NCBI GenBank assembly: GCA_030430385.1
Contig: JAUIFO010000001.1
Span: 1-64,000, forward strand
Source: Bacteroidia bacterium
GTDB lineage: Bacteria > Bacteroidota > Bacteroidia > Flavobacteriales > Flavobacteriaceae
Reading direction: 5' to 3'
DNA length: 64,000 nucleotides
A program made the translations under genes and the position numbers. The first letter of the stretch is position 1, and every line of letters starts with the position of its first letter. Below the pieces are notes generated by a model. That model was given only the letters and a program-made list of their open reading frames with translations. It was not told the DNA's origin and made no database searches. Positions 42,281 through 52,544 of the stretch are shown one piece after another.

Positions 42281-45200
42281 ATGAAAAAACGATTACTCTT
42301 ATTAGTCTTTGCCCTTTCATTTTCTTTTTTATCCTACAGCCAAATTGGAATTTCGCAACCTTCAGATCTTGAAGTTTGTGATACTGATGGCGACGGCATT
42401 GGATTTTTTGATTTTACAATACTCAATACTGAAATCCTAAACGGACTTGATCCAGCGTCTTACGATGTCTCTTATCATTTAACACTAGAAGATGCTGAAA
42501 ACCAAACCAACCCTTTGGAAGTGCCATTTGCGAACACATCAAATCCTCAAACCATTTATGTAAGTGTATTTGAGCCTTCAACAGGAAATTATGAAATCAC
42601 AAGCTTTCTGCTAATTGTAAATTCTGTGACTTCAAATGGTTTTGCAACAGAACAAATTCAATGTGGTACTGATGGTTTTTCTGTTTTTGATCTAACAACG
42701 AGTATTCCAGAAATAACAGGTGGAAATCCTGAATTAACGGTATCATTTTTTGAAACCTTACAAGATGCCTTAAGCAATGCCAATCCAATAGGAAATATGC
42801 AATCGTTTACCAATACTATTGCTTATTATCAAGAGATTTTTGTAAGAGTCGAAGATCCAAATACAGGGTGTTTTAGTGTAAATGAGAATTCTAGTTTGCA
42901 TCTCAACGTTGTAGACGCTATTGAGGTTGATCAAATTGATCCTCTAGAGGTTTGTGATGATGATAATGACGGATTTGCATATTTCGATTTAGATAGTGCA
43001 ACTGAAGGAATTTTAGGAGGTATTCAAAACCCTGGTGTAATAGTTACGTATCATGAAACCCAATTTGATGCAGATTCTGGTACAAATGCTTTGTCTTCTC
43101 CTTATGGTAATATTGTGGCTTACAGTCAGACTTTATTTGCACGTGTAGTTTCAATACAAGGAGATTGTCATACAGTCACTAGTTTTGATTTAATTGTTGA
43201 TGTCACTTGCGTTTCTGCAAATAATGTTGCTGTTAACTTATGTGCTGATGATCCTAATGCAGATGTTGAAATCGATTTAACTGCTGAAGAAGCAACAATA
43301 TTAGGAACCCAAAATCCTTCAGACTTTACCATTAGCTATTATCAATCTTATGCTGAAGCGGAATCTGGAACAAATGCAATAACCAACCCAGAGCAATATA
43401 CCATTCCAACATCAGATACGACACTATATGTAAGAGTTGAAAACAATGCAACTTTAAATTATACAGTCGTAGCCTTTAGTGTGTTTTTTAATTATGGACC
43501 TGGAGTTTTTCTTGAAGATTCCTACACCATTTGTAATGGTGCAGCAATTGTTTTAACACCAAGTATTAATGGAAGTCAAGGCTTATCGTTTCTTTGGAGT
43601 ACTGGAGCAACAGATCCTGAAATTTTAGTAAATGTTGCTGGAACATATTCAGTTGAGGTAACAGATAATTCAACCAACTGCTCTGTGACAATAAGTACAG
43701 AAGTTTTTGAAGGCTCTTTTCCTGAACTAGGCTTTCCTTCAGACATTATTAGTTGTGGAGGTGGAAACGCTTTTGATTTAACTGCAGTGATTCCTGAAGT
43801 GCTTATCGGACAAGATGCTAACCTTTTTGAGTTTACTTTTTTCAATAATGTCAATGATGCCTTTTCTAATGTAAACCCAATCCAAGATCCAACAAATTAT
43901 ATTCCTGCTTCTAATACTGAAGCTATTTTTGTTAGAGCTCAAAGCCTAAGCAATGCTTGTTTTGAAATTTTAGATTTTGATGTCATCTTAGAATTTGGAT
44001 GTCCAGTAGTATTTGATTGTGCTTCTGGTTCTGTAAATAATAGTTTTTGTTACGACAATAACAATCAGATTCAATACACTTATGAAAATACCGATGGCTT
44101 GCCAATTCAAGTTGTATTCAATTCTGGTGAAGTAGAAAATAACTTTGATGAATTAGTGGTTTTAGATTCAGATGGTGTTACCAATTTAAATGCTAATACA
44201 CCTTACGGAAATGATGGCGACTTAACTGGAATGACGTTTACAGCAACTGGTAATTCTATTACAATAACTATTGATTCAGATGGTAGTATCTCCTGTGAAA
44301 GTAGCCAGAATATTACACCTATAGATTACACTGTGAGCTGTGCAGATCCAAATGCATTGCCAGTCTGTAATGCCAGTTTGATAAATCCAGCTAATGGTGA
44401 AACTGATGTGAATTTAGGGACTCCGCTGTCTTGGTCAATTGCTTCAGGTGTGGTTGAAGGGTATTTATTGTCTATTGGAACCTCGCCTGGAGGTACAGAT
44501 GTTCTGGATAGTGAAGATCTAGGTAACGTTACCGTTTATAATGCTGCCTTTTTAGAATACGAAACAACATATTACGTAACGATAGTACCTTATAATGCTA
44601 ATGGTAGTGCCGAGAACTGTCAGGAGGAAAGTTTTACTACAAGACCAGACCCTTTTCAAACGGTTGTTTGTGAAGAAGGTGCTGTAAACACAACCTATTG
44701 TTATGGTAATAATGATGAATCAGAATATAGTTTTGTAAGCACTGATGGTCAACCATTAACCATTGTGTTTAATTCAGGAGGCGCTGAGATTAGTTTTGAT
44801 GAAATTTATGTGGTAGATACTGATGGATCAATTTTAAACCCTGATTTGCCTTATGGAAATAATGGTGACTTTACAGGTTTAACCTATACCTCTTCTGGTG
44901 ATTCACTAACAGTTAGATTTGATACTGATGGTTCTGTAAGTTGTGATAATGGAAGTTCATGTTGTACAGAGGTTTTTGATTTTGATGTCTTTTGTGCTTC
45001 TTCGGTTGGATTTATTCAGGTGAATGCTTTTGTAGATGCAAACGCTAATTCTATTTATGATGCGAATGAGTTTAGTTTTTCAAATGGTTACTTCACTTAT
45101 GAAGTTAATGGTGATGGCATGATCAATACGGTAAATTCTTCAACGGGAAGTTTCCAAATTATTAGCGGAAACGATACAGATGTCTACGACATTACCTTTA

Positions 45201-46387
45201 ACTTATATGATGAATCTGAAGCATGTTATGATATTACAATAGCTAGTTTTGATAACATCTCTGTTGCTACAGGCAGTACTGTAACTGTTGATTTCCCTGT
45301 TGTTGAAGAGCAAAGCTGTGAAGATCTAGCAGTTTATCTCATCAATAATTGGGCACCACCAAGACCTGGATTTTACCATGATAACTATTTATACTTAGAA
45401 AACTTAGGCTTTACTAATATCACTTCTGGTACAGTTGAATTTGTAGTCGATCCTTTATTAGAATTCGATGCAGTCTTTAGTGCAAATCCATTATATACAA
45501 TTACACCTACAGCTACTGGATTTACAGTAGACTTTGTAAACTTACAACCAGGTGATGTTGAAGTCATAGGTATTTCGTTATACTGTCCTGTTGGAACTGA
45601 ATTAGGCGATATTGTTACAAATACTGCAACCTATCTTACAGATACTAACGATTTGGTAGCGAGTAATAACCTATCAACACTTTCTGAAGTTGTTGTGGGA
45701 TCTTGGGATCCAAATGATAAGATGGAATCTCATGGACCACGAGTACTGTATGACGAATTCTCAACTTCTGATGAATGGTTATATTACACAATTCGTTTCC
45801 AAAACTTAGGAACTGCTGAAGCTATTTTTGTTAGAATTGAAGATGTTTTAGATGCGCAATTGGATGCATCAACATTCCAAATGTTACGTGCTAGTCATGA
45901 TTATATAGTGACTAGAACCGAAAACAATCTAGAGTGGTTCTTTGATGATATTTTCCTTCCTGCAGAGCAGGATGATTCCGAAGGAAGTATTGGTTTTGTA
46001 TATTTCAGAATTAAGCCACAAGCAGGATATGCTCTAGGTGATATTATCCCTAACAATGCTGCGATATATTTTGATTTCAACGAACCTGTCATTACTAATA
46101 CTTTTGAAACAGAGTTTGTTGAAGATGCACTTTCAGTTGCTGAATTTGATATTGACGGATTCGAAATGCATCCTAATCCAACTAACGGACTAGTCAATAT
46201 TAAATTAAACAACAACTATGAAGGAATCATCAGTGTTATTGATATTAGCGGAAAGCTTATCTCTAAGCAATCTGTTAGTCATCAGTTACAACTAGAATTA
46301 GATGTGACTAATTTACAAAGTGGACTCTATTTTGTGAAACTAGAAACAGGTGATAAAACCATAATTAATAAATTGATTAAAGAATAG
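42281..46387 (+). CDS. Large T9SS-secreted multidomain surface protein (type A sorting)
   Basis: The 1368-residue protein has a signal peptide (MKKRLLLLVFALSFSFLSYS). Residues about 28-580 hold five or so repeats of about 100 residues with the VCDDDNDGFAYFDL pattern. Then come two CUB-like domains (about 583-690 and 800-905) separated by an Fn3-like domain, a Cys-poor linker, a DUF7619 domain (about 1145-1285: SWDPNDKMESHGP) and a C-terminal Por-type sorting tail (about 1295-1368: HPNPTNGLVNIKLN, ending in IINKLIKE). It is exported by T9SS and attached or released at the surface. Substrate unknown; adhesion or carbohydrate binding is inferred. A second large cargo follows at 46713. Confidence 0.92.
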   Translation: MKKRLLLLVFALSFSFLSYSQIGISQPSDLEVCDTDGDGIGFFDFTILNTEILNGLDPASYDVSYHLTLEDAENQTNPLEVPFANTSNPQTIYVSVFEPSTGNYEITSFLLIVNSVTSNGFATEQIQCGTDGFSVFDLTTSIPEITGGNPELTVSFFETLQDALSNANPIGNMQSFTNTIAYYQEIFVRVEDPNTGCFSVNENSSLHLNVVDAIEVDQIDPLEVCDDDNDGFAYFDLDSATEGILGGIQNPGVIVTYHETQFDADSGTNALSSPYGNIVAYSQTLFARVVSIQGDCHTVTSFDLIVDVTCVSANNVAVNLCADDPNADVEIDLTAEEATILGTQNPSDFTISYYQSYAEAESGTNAITNPEQYTIPTSDTTLYVRVENNATLNYTVVAFSVFFNYGPGVFLEDSYTICNGAAIVLTPSINGSQGLSFLWSTGATDPEILVNVAGTYSVEVTDNSTNCSVTISTEVFEGSFPELGFPSDIISCGGGNAFDLTAVIPEVLIGQDANLFEFTFFNNVNDAFSNVNPIQDPTNYIPASNTEAIFVRAQSLSNACFEILDFDVILEFGCPVVFDCASGSVNNSFCYDNNNQIQYTYENTDGLPIQVVFNSGEVENNFDELVVLDSDGVTNLNANTPYGNDGDLTGMTFTATGNSITITIDSDGSISCESSQNITPIDYTVSCADPNALPVCNASLINPANGETDVNLGTPLSWSIASGVVEGYLLSIGTSPGGTDVLDSEDLGNVTVYNAAFLEYETTYYVTIVPYNANGSAENCQEESFTTRPDPFQTVVCEEGAVNTTYCYGNNDESEYSFVSTDGQPLTIVFNSGGAEISFDEIYVVDTDGSILNPDLPYGNNGDFTGLTYTSSGDSLTVRFDTDGSVSCDNGSSCCTEVFDFDVFCASSVGFIQVNAFVDANANSIYDANEFSFSNGYFTYEVNGDGMINTVNSSTGSFQIISGNDTDVYDITFNLYDESEACYDITIASFDNISVATGSTVTVDFPVVEEQSCEDLAVYLINNWAPPRPGFYHDNYLYLENLGFTNITSGTVEFVVDPLLEFDAVFSANPLYTITPTATGFTVDFVNLQPGDVEVIGISLYCPVGTELGDIVTNTATYLTDTNDLVASNNLSTLSEVVVGSWDPNDKMESHGPRVLYDEFSTSDEWLYYTIRFQNLGTAEAIFVRIEDVLDAQLDASTFQMLRASHDYIVTRTENNLEWFFDDIFLPAEQDDSEGSIGFVYFRIKPQAGYALGDIIPNNAAIYFDFNEPVITNTFETEFVEDALSVAEFDIDGFEMHPNPTNGLVNIKLNNNYEGIISVIDISGKLISKQSVSHQLQLELDVTNLQSGLYFVKLETGDKTIINKLIKE

Positions 46388-46712
46388 GAGAAAAAGATCA
46401 ATTTTTAATTTTGAAAGGCCTCAGAGAAAATCTGAGGCTTTTTTATTTGGAGGAAACATAAATTGTTTTTTAATTAAGACCTTTAACCGAAAAAATTAAT
46501 GATTTGACCGATTTCAATTCCTTTCTGACAGAATTTACTTATTTTCAAGAAATCCAATTGACCAAATCTACATTTATAAAAATTCAATCTCATTCTGTTG
46601 TGTATGTAATGTACTTTTAAAATCCCTATTAGTGGGTATTTTTTTACACAAAACACTAAGTACATTGTTGATGTAATTATTAACACAAACCAACCCATAA
46701 ATACACTGTAAA
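46388..46712 (+). other. Intergenic region between two large T9SS genes, 325 bp
   Basis: It starts with a terminator (46416-46446). The rest is AT-rich leader DNA for the next gene, with no coding frame I trust. An imperfect inverted repeat ATCCCTATTAGTGGGTAT lies at 46622-46639, followed by a T run, and could be an attenuator or operator. The final bases before the 46713 start contain ACAAACCAACCCAT, nearly the same as ACAAACCAACTCAT before the 42281 gene. Confidence 0.6.
46416..46446 (+). terminator. Rho-independent terminator, GCCTCAGA stem
   Basis: GCCTCAGA (46418-46425) GAAAA TCTGAGGC (46431-46438), followed by TTTTTT. The core is identical to the terminator after the next large secreted-protein gene at 50258-50288. 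Confidence 0.9.
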
Positions 46713-49700
46713 ATGCTATTAAAATTCAAATTTAAATTAGTTTGTTTATTTTTCTTTTGTACAACATTTTTTTCACTAAAAGCACAAGAGTTAATATTTT
46801 CAAATCCTTCAGATGCTATCATAAATTCTTGTTCTACTGACGTAATTGTGCCTTCGCCTGAAATTACCAACAATACTGCCATTAATAATTTTGCATTAGA
46901 TTTCGATGGTGTCGACGATATGGTTACTGTAAACCAAACTATTGGTAGTTTTAAAACTATAGAATTCTGGATGTATACTGAAACAGGAATTAATGGTTCT
47001 GAAGAATTTGATTATGTTTTTTCATTTAATGATGATAGTTTGAAATATATAGGTACAGGAAATTTTACTTCAAATTATACAAATGAAACCATAAGTATGG
47101 TGACTAATTATGGACAGATCATGACTACCTTCCAGGATATTCCAGCAGGATGGAATCATATCGCCTTTACAGGTAACGGGTCGTCTTTTGATAAAATTTT
47201 AATTAATGGTGTTAGTGTTCCTGTTGTAAATAATGGATTTCCTCAAGTATTTACAGCTTCATCAACTGATATGGGACACAGTCCTACGACTACAGCAGGT
47301 CGATTTAATGGAAAATTAGATGAAGTCCGCTTTTGGGATACACCAAGAACTGTTCAGCAAATTGCAGATAACTATAATAGTATAATTGATGCTTCAAATT
47401 CTGATCTTTTGGCATATTATGACTTCGAAGATGGTCCTGGAAGTTTCACCCTTACCGATAGAACTTCAACAGGAGCAAATGGCACATTGAATAATATGGA
47501 TGTAACATCTGATTGGGTTGCTTCTGAGGCACCTACAGAGTCTGTAACATTAATTAATGATTTTAACGGAACACAAGATGCTTCAGGTACCTATCCTTTT
47601 GGACAAACAATAGTGACATGGACGGCAACAGATGCTATTGGAAACCAAACTACACTCGCTCAAACCATAAACGTAGGTGACACCGAAGCTACAGAAATAA
47701 CCTGTGGAGCTGATATTTCAGTAAATAGCGATCCTGGAGAATGTTCGACTAATGTTACAGTTCCCCAACCCGAAGTAAGTGATAATTGTACAAATAACCT
47801 TGCTTTAGATTTTGATGGTACAGATGACTATGTTGATTTAAATGGTTCTATATCACTACCCAATACGTTTACAATTGAAGCTTGGGTTTACTCTACTTCA
47901 AATTCTGGTGAACAAAGTATATTAGCTGAATGTGATGACCCAAATTCACCATCAGGTTGCTTTGGTCTAGACTATGATGGATTGTTTTTCAGGTCTATTG
48001 ATGGAAAAGTTGATTTGAGTATGTTTGATAACTCTGGAGGCTTTAATGGTTTTGTCTATACAAGTAATACAGCACTTCCATTAAATTCTTGGACACATGT
48101 TGCAGCTACAGTGAATTCCATTACAAAAACGGTTTCTATTTATTATAACGGAATTTTACAACCTGGAGGACTTATTTTTAACAATGGAACAGGTGTGCCA
48201 TCATCTAGTTATGAACCAAGTATTGGAGGTCAAAATAATGTATTTAATGAAGTAACGACCAATCTGTGGTCTGGTAAATTAGATGAAATTCGAATTTGGG
48301 ATTCACAACTAAGTCAAGCTGATATACAGAATCGTTTTGAGAATCCATTATCAGGAAATGAATCTGGTTTGTTAGCTTACTATGATTTTGAAGATGGGGC
48401 AGGCAGTACAACATTAACTGATCGCACAGCAAGTACAGTTGATGGTACTTTGACTAATATGGATGCTAATACAGATTGGGTACAAGGACCAGACGCTTTG
48501 AGTGGAGTCACTTTACTAAATGATTTCAACGGCACATCGGATGCTTCCGGAATTTATCCAGTTGGTCAAACTGAAGTAGTTTGGACAGCCACAGATGCAC
48601 TTGGAAATTCTAATACCTGTAATCAAATTATTACTGTTACTGGAGATGCAAGTTGTGGTATAACCTATACTTACAACGATGGCACTTGGTTACCAAACGA
48701 TCCAAATGGTGTCGCGATAGCAATTGATAATATTATTGTCTCAAGTGGAGATGCTACTTTAATTACTGATTTAACAGTAGATTCTGTAGCTATTAATCCT
48801 GGTGCTGGTCTAACGGTAAGTCCTGGTATTACACTTACAACAATAAACGGTTTAGTATTAGAATCTGATTCTACAAGTTATTCTAGTTTAATTCTTGATG
48901 GTACTGTGGTTGGAACTATGACTTACGAACGCCATGTTAATATTAATGGTTCAGGTACAACAGGTAGTAACGATTTAGTGTCTGCACCTTTAACTGGTCA
49001 AGTGTTTAGTGATTTAGCTAGTGCTAATCCTAATATTTTTAATAATGGAACCTTATATTTATTTGGTCCTTTCGAAAAAACGTCTGGTCAATATATAAAT
49101 TGGGCAGGTACTGAAACAGCAACTCTTGAAGCTGGTAGAGGTTATAGAGCTGCTACTTCTGATAATGGAACAGTAATATTTTCTGGTACAGCTGAAAATG
49201 GAACAATTACAAATAATATAGAGAACTCAGGACCAATTCGTCAAGAATGGAATTTAGTAGGTAACCCTTATCCTTCATATTTGAATGTTCAGAACTTCCT
49301 TAACCATGATATAGGTGGTGTCACAAATATTCAATTATTTAATGCACCTACTGCTGCTATCTATGGTTATGACGGTAGCGCTCAAAATGGATGGACAATT
49401 TATAACTTAGCAAATACAACAACATCCACTTTAATAGCTCCTGGACAAGGATTTTTTGTTAGTGCTGATGCCACGAACACAGGACCTTATGATCTTGAGT
49501 TTACTTCAACTATGAGATCAACAGGTGCTAGTGATGATTTCATCCAAGGTAGAAATACTGAATTAATTTACATAAAACTTACTTTGAATTCAGGAAATGA
49601 ATCTGTAGGAACAGATTTCTATTTTAATGCTAATGCAACACAGGGTTTAGATGTTGGATACGATGCTGAGGTGTTTGAAAACACCAATTTGTATTCGCAT

Positions 49701-50237
49701 TTATTGGAAGATAACGAAGGTAAAGCCATCGCGCTTCAAGCACTAAACCCTTCAGAGTTGTCAGATGTTTCAATTCCTTTGGGTGTTCATGCCAATCAAG
49801 GTGAACAAATCACCTTTAGTATTTCAGAAACAACATTGCCAGAATCAGTACATGTATATTTGGATGATGTAGTTGCTAATACTTCAACGTTGTTGAATAC
49901 AAATGATTATGTCATTACACCTTCAACTAACTTAAGTGGAACAGGTCGTTTCTTTTTAAGAACTTCGGAAGAAGCTTTATCAACTATTGAAAACAATATG
50001 GAAACTTTAAACATTTTTGCTTTAAATAATTCTAAAGAAATAGTAGTCAGTGGCTCACTTAAAGAAACTACCAATTTAATACTGTATGATATTCAGGGTA
50101 GACAAGTGTTGTCAATAAAGCTTGACCATAGTAAACTTAACAATCCAGTTGATGTATCATCAGTGAGTGATGGTGTTTATGTAGTCTCTGTTGGAAATAA
50201 CAAACTACAGAAAACACAAAAAGTAGTCATCAAATAA
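46713..50237 (+). CDS. Large T9SS-secreted protein with two LamG/concanavalin-like and HYR domains
   Basis: The 1174-residue protein has a signal peptide (MLLKFKFKLVCLFFFCTTFF), then two modules, each of a LamG/concanavalin A-like domain (about 58-248 and 364-585; e.g. DGVDDMVTVNQTIGSFKTIE and DGTDDYVDLNGSISLPNTFT) followed by a HYR-like segment (TDAIGNQTTLAQTINVGD and TDALGNSNTCNQIITVTG). A beta-rich region (about 640-1080) and a Por-type sorting tail (about 1095-1174: LILYDIQGRQVLSI...GVYVVSVGNNKLQKTQKVVIK) complete it. LamG domains bind glycans or other ligands; the protein is a candidate surface lectin-type adhesin or polysaccharide-handling factor. It is the second of two tandem large T9SS cargos. 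Confidence 0.92.
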   Translation: MLLKFKFKLVCLFFFCTTFFSLKAQELIFSNPSDAIINSCSTDVIVPSPEITNNTAINNFALDFDGVDDMVTVNQTIGSFKTIEFWMYTETGINGSEEFDYVFSFNDDSLKYIGTGNFTSNYTNETISMVTNYGQIMTTFQDIPAGWNHIAFTGNGSSFDKILINGVSVPVVNNGFPQVFTASSTDMGHSPTTTAGRFNGKLDEVRFWDTPRTVQQIADNYNSIIDASNSDLLAYYDFEDGPGSFTLTDRTSTGANGTLNNMDVTSDWVASEAPTESVTLINDFNGTQDASGTYPFGQTIVTWTATDAIGNQTTLAQTINVGDTEATEITCGADISVNSDPGECSTNVTVPQPEVSDNCTNNLALDFDGTDDYVDLNGSISLPNTFTIEAWVYSTSNSGEQSILAECDDPNSPSGCFGLDYDGLFFRSIDGKVDLSMFDNSGGFNGFVYTSNTALPLNSWTHVAATVNSITKTVSIYYNGILQPGGLIFNNGTGVPSSSYEPSIGGQNNVFNEVTTNLWSGKLDEIRIWDSQLSQADIQNRFENPLSGNESGLLAYYDFEDGAGSTTLTDRTASTVDGTLTNMDANTDWVQGPDALSGVTLLNDFNGTSDASGIYPVGQTEVVWTATDALGNSNTCNQIITVTGDASCGITYTYNDGTWLPNDPNGVAIAIDNIIVSSGDATLITDLTVDSVAINPGAGLTVSPGITLTTINGLVLESDSTSYSSLILDGTVVGTMTYERHVNINGSGTTGSNDLVSAPLTGQVFSDLASANPNIFNNGTLYLFGPFEKTSGQYINWAGTETATLEAGRGYRAATSDNGTVIFSGTAENGTITNNIENSGPIRQEWNLVGNPYPSYLNVQNFLNHDIGGVTNIQLFNAPTAAIYGYDGSAQNGWTIYNLANTTTSTLIAPGQGFFVSADATNTGPYDLEFTSTMRSTGASDDFIQGRNTELIYIKLTLNSGNESVGTDFYFNANATQGLDVGYDAEVFENTNLYSHLLEDNEGKAIALQALNPSELSDVSIPLGVHANQGEQITFSISETTLPESVHVYLDDVVANTSTLLNTNDYVITPSTNLSGTGRFFLRTSEEALSTIENNMETLNIFALNNSKEIVVSGSLKETTNLILYDIQGRQVLSIKLDHSKLNNPVDVSSVSDGVYVVSVGNNKLQKTQKVVIK

Positions 50238-50257
50238 ATTTAGAGTACGTATAGTAA

Positions 50258-50288
50258 AAAGCCTCAGAGAAAATCTGAGGCTTTTTTT
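50258..50288 (+). terminator. Rho-independent terminator, same GCCTCAGA stem
   Basis: GCCTCAGA (50261-50268) GAAAA TCTGAGGC (50274-50281) followed by a T run. The stem, loop and flanking T tract are the same as those at 46416-46446. Confidence 0.9.
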
Positions 50289-50339
50289 GTAATCTATTTT
50301 ATCTTTACGCGTCTAAGACCAAAACTAATTCTAAACCTT

Positions 50340-51146
50340 ATGAAACCATTACAATTTTTTGTCATTGTCCTTTTTGTCTTCACGTCATGTAAAAATGATA
50401 AGAATGACACAACTGTTGATTCTTCTATTGATTATAAAGACACTGAATTAAATGTCACGACTAGTGTTTACCCAGAAGCTATAACAAAGGTGTTTGAAGC
50501 ACATGGTGGTTTGGATCATTGGAAGCATATGCAAACGCTTGAATTTACGATTCCTAAAGCAACAGGCAATGAGGTGACGATAACAGATTTACATAATAGA
50601 AATTCTCTAATTACAATGCCTAAACACCACATTGGCTTTGATGGAGAAAGCGTTTGGTTAAAAAGTTTAGACACGACAACGTATAAAGGTAATGCAAAGT
50701 TTTATTATAACTTGATGTTTTATTTTTACGCGATGCCTTTTGTACTTGCTGATGATGGCATTATCTACGAGTCAGTCGAACCTCTTAAAGTTGAAGGGAA
50801 ATCGTATCCTGGAATCAAGATTGCTTACGAAAGCGGTATTGGTGAATCTCCAGATGACGAATATGTATTGTATTATGATTCTGAAACCTATGAAATGACT
50901 TGGTTGAGTTATACAGTAACTTATTTTTCTAAAGAGAAGAGTAAAGAATTTCGATACATCAAATACAGTGATTGGCAAACCGTTAATGGATTCTTATTGC
51001 CGAAAACACTAACGTGGTACAATTATGAAAATAATGTTCCAACCACAAAACAAAACGATTTAGAATTCAAGAATATCAGACTTTCAAAAGAGCAAACCAA
51101 TTCAGATGTCTTTAAAATGCCTGCAGATGCTGAGGTTGTAGAGTAG
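50340..51146 (+). CDS. DUF6503 lipoprotein
   Basis: The 268-residue protein has a lipobox (FVFTSC, Cys about 17) and a beta-rich body with the family pattern VFEAHGGLDHWKHMQTLEFT and YYDSETYEMTWLSYTVTYFS, resembling outer-membrane lipoprotein carriers (LolA/LolB-like half-barrels) and DUF6503. Function unknown. The convergent amidohydrolase gene lies 80 bp downstream with a hairpin between them. Confidence 0.82.
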   Translation: MKPLQFFVIVLFVFTSCKNDKNDTTVDSSIDYKDTELNVTTSVYPEAITKVFEAHGGLDHWKHMQTLEFTIPKATGNEVTITDLHNRNSLITMPKHHIGFDGESVWLKSLDTTTYKGNAKFYYNLMFYFYAMPFVLADDGIIYESVEPLKVEGKSYPGIKIAYESGIGESPDDEYVLYYDSETYEMTWLSYTVTYFSKEKSKEFRYIKYSDWQTVNGFLLPKTLTWYNYENNVPTTKQNDLEFKNIRLSKEQTNSDVFKMPADAEVVE

Positions 51147-51164
51147 TAGTCATCTTTAAAATAG

Positions 51165-51215
51165 AAAAGTGCCATTCTGAATGCTATACATCATTTCAAA
51201 ATGACACTTTTTTTT
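51165..51215. terminator. Bidirectional terminator built from the CATTCTGA palindrome
   Basis: AAAAGTGCCATTCTGAA (51165-51181) pairs with TTCAAAATGACACTTTT (51195-51211) except for two C-A mismatches, followed by more T. It contains the same arms as the repeat at 21626-21683. It lies between the convergent DUF6503 and amidohydrolase genes. Confidence 0.75.
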
Positions 51216-51226
51216 GATTAAGAAAT

Positions 51227-52534
51227 TTAGTCTTGAGATTCTAACTTTTCAGAATAACGTTTCCATAATGTAGTTTGATGTGACTCTAAACTAATTTGAC
51301 GACCATCAATAAAAGCATGTGTTAGAATATTAGTTCTCATATCTAACGCATCACCTTCACTAATAAATAAGGTCGCACTTTTACCAGTTTCTAAAGAACC
51401 ATAGTGTTTTTGGATGCCTAGAATCGTAGCCGTATTTAAGGTGATTAATTGTAAAGCTTGTTCTTTACTCAAACCATAGGCAGCAGTGGTTCCAGCATAA
51501 AACGGTAAATTTCTTGCATTCATACGTTCCATTTGTCCACTACCTTCAAGACCTACAAGAATACCTTTGTCAACTAATAATTTAGCCATTTTAAACGGCA
51601 AGTCGTAATCGTGATCCGTTTGTCCCGGTCTCGAATGTACACGTTGCAGCAATACCGAAATATTGTTTTGCTTTAGGAGGTCTGCTACTTTATAGGCATG
51701 ATAACCTCCAACTATAGTCATAGATTTTACACCATTGTGTTTTGTGAAATTAACAGCATCAATAATCCCTTTTTCGTCATCAACATGAATGTAGAGTTTT
51801 TTAGTGCCATCAAATAACCCAAGTGTGGCATCGTAAGGTAAGTTGATTTCAGCTTCAGTAGAGTTAGAATAAGCTTTTGCAGCATTGAAAAAGTCAACAA
51901 TTTCTTTTACTTGTTTGCTGTAATTTTTGTTCACTTTCATAGCTGGATCTTCACCAAGCCACCAACGACCTCTTGTAAAACTATTAGGCCAATTCATGTG
52001 AATACCATCATCTTCTTTTACTACAGCATCTTCCCAATTCCAAGCGTCTAGTTGCACGATTGAAGATGTACCAGAGATTCGTCCTGTTCGAGGTGTTACT
52101 TGAGCTAATAAAACACCATTAGGTCGTAAACTTTCAACAACCTTTGATTCGGTGTTGTAAGCAATTAAACTTCTAATATGCGGATTCCAAGATCCTAATT
52201 CACCATCGTCATCTGTTGCTCTAACAGCATCAATTTCTACCAATCCTAAAGTGGTATTCGGTATAATAAAACCAGGATACACGTGTTTGCCAGTGGCATC
52301 AATCACATCCATTTTACTTGGGTCTACTTTGATCGTATTATCCTTTATAATGTTTGAAATCTTACCATTTTCAAGGATGATAATACTGTTCTCATAAACT
52401 TCGCCATTTCCAATATGTGCAGTGGCTCCTGTAATGGCAATAGCTTTAGTTTGTGGCTTTGCAGGTGTTTGCTGTGCATTTGAAAAACCAAATGTCATGA
52501 GCAAAATCAATATATATAATTGTTTAGTTTTCAT
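51227..52534 (-). CDS. Amidohydrolase-family exported protein without the HxH metal motif
   Basis: The 435-residue protein has a signal peptide (ILLMTFGFSNAQQ) and the composite fold of imidazolonepropionase/prolidase-type amidohydrolases (KISNIIKDNTIK...GKHVYPGFIIPNTTLG, later LQLITLNTATILGIQKHYG and GSLETGKSATLFI). Where active members have HxH after the GFID-type strand, this one reads GFIIPNTTLG, with no histidine. It follows the 993-residue homologue by 10 bp. It may be a binding or regulatory partner of the larger protein. ATG 52534 is chosen because it gives a clean signal peptide. Confidence 0.85.
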   Translation of the reverse strand: MKTKQLYILILLMTFGFSNAQQTPAKPQTKAIAITGATAHIGNGEVYENSIIILENGKISNIIKDNTIKVDPSKMDVIDATGKHVYPGFIIPNTTLGLVEIDAVRATDDDGELGSWNPHIRSLIAYNTESKVVESLRPNGVLLAQVTPRTGRISGTSSIVQLDAWNWEDAVVKEDDGIHMNWPNSFTRGRWWLGEDPAMKVNKNYSKQVKEIVDFFNAAKAYSNSTEAEINLPYDATLGLFDGTKKLYIHVDDEKGIIDAVNFTKHNGVKSMTIVGGYHAYKVADLLKQNNISVLLQRVHSRPGQTDHDYDLPFKMAKLLVDKGILVGLEGSGQMERMNARNLPFYAGTTAAYGLSKEQALQLITLNTATILGIQKHYGSLETGKSATLFISEGDALDMRTNILTHAFIDGRQISLESHQTTLWKRYSEKLESQD

Positions 52535-52544
52535 AGTGTTTCTT

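Noticed and set aside
46574..46882. Minus-strand open frame of 102 codons at the start of the second large T9SS gene
   Set aside because: It is antisense to the signal peptide of a clear T9SS protein and to AT-rich leader DNA; its composition is not protein-like.
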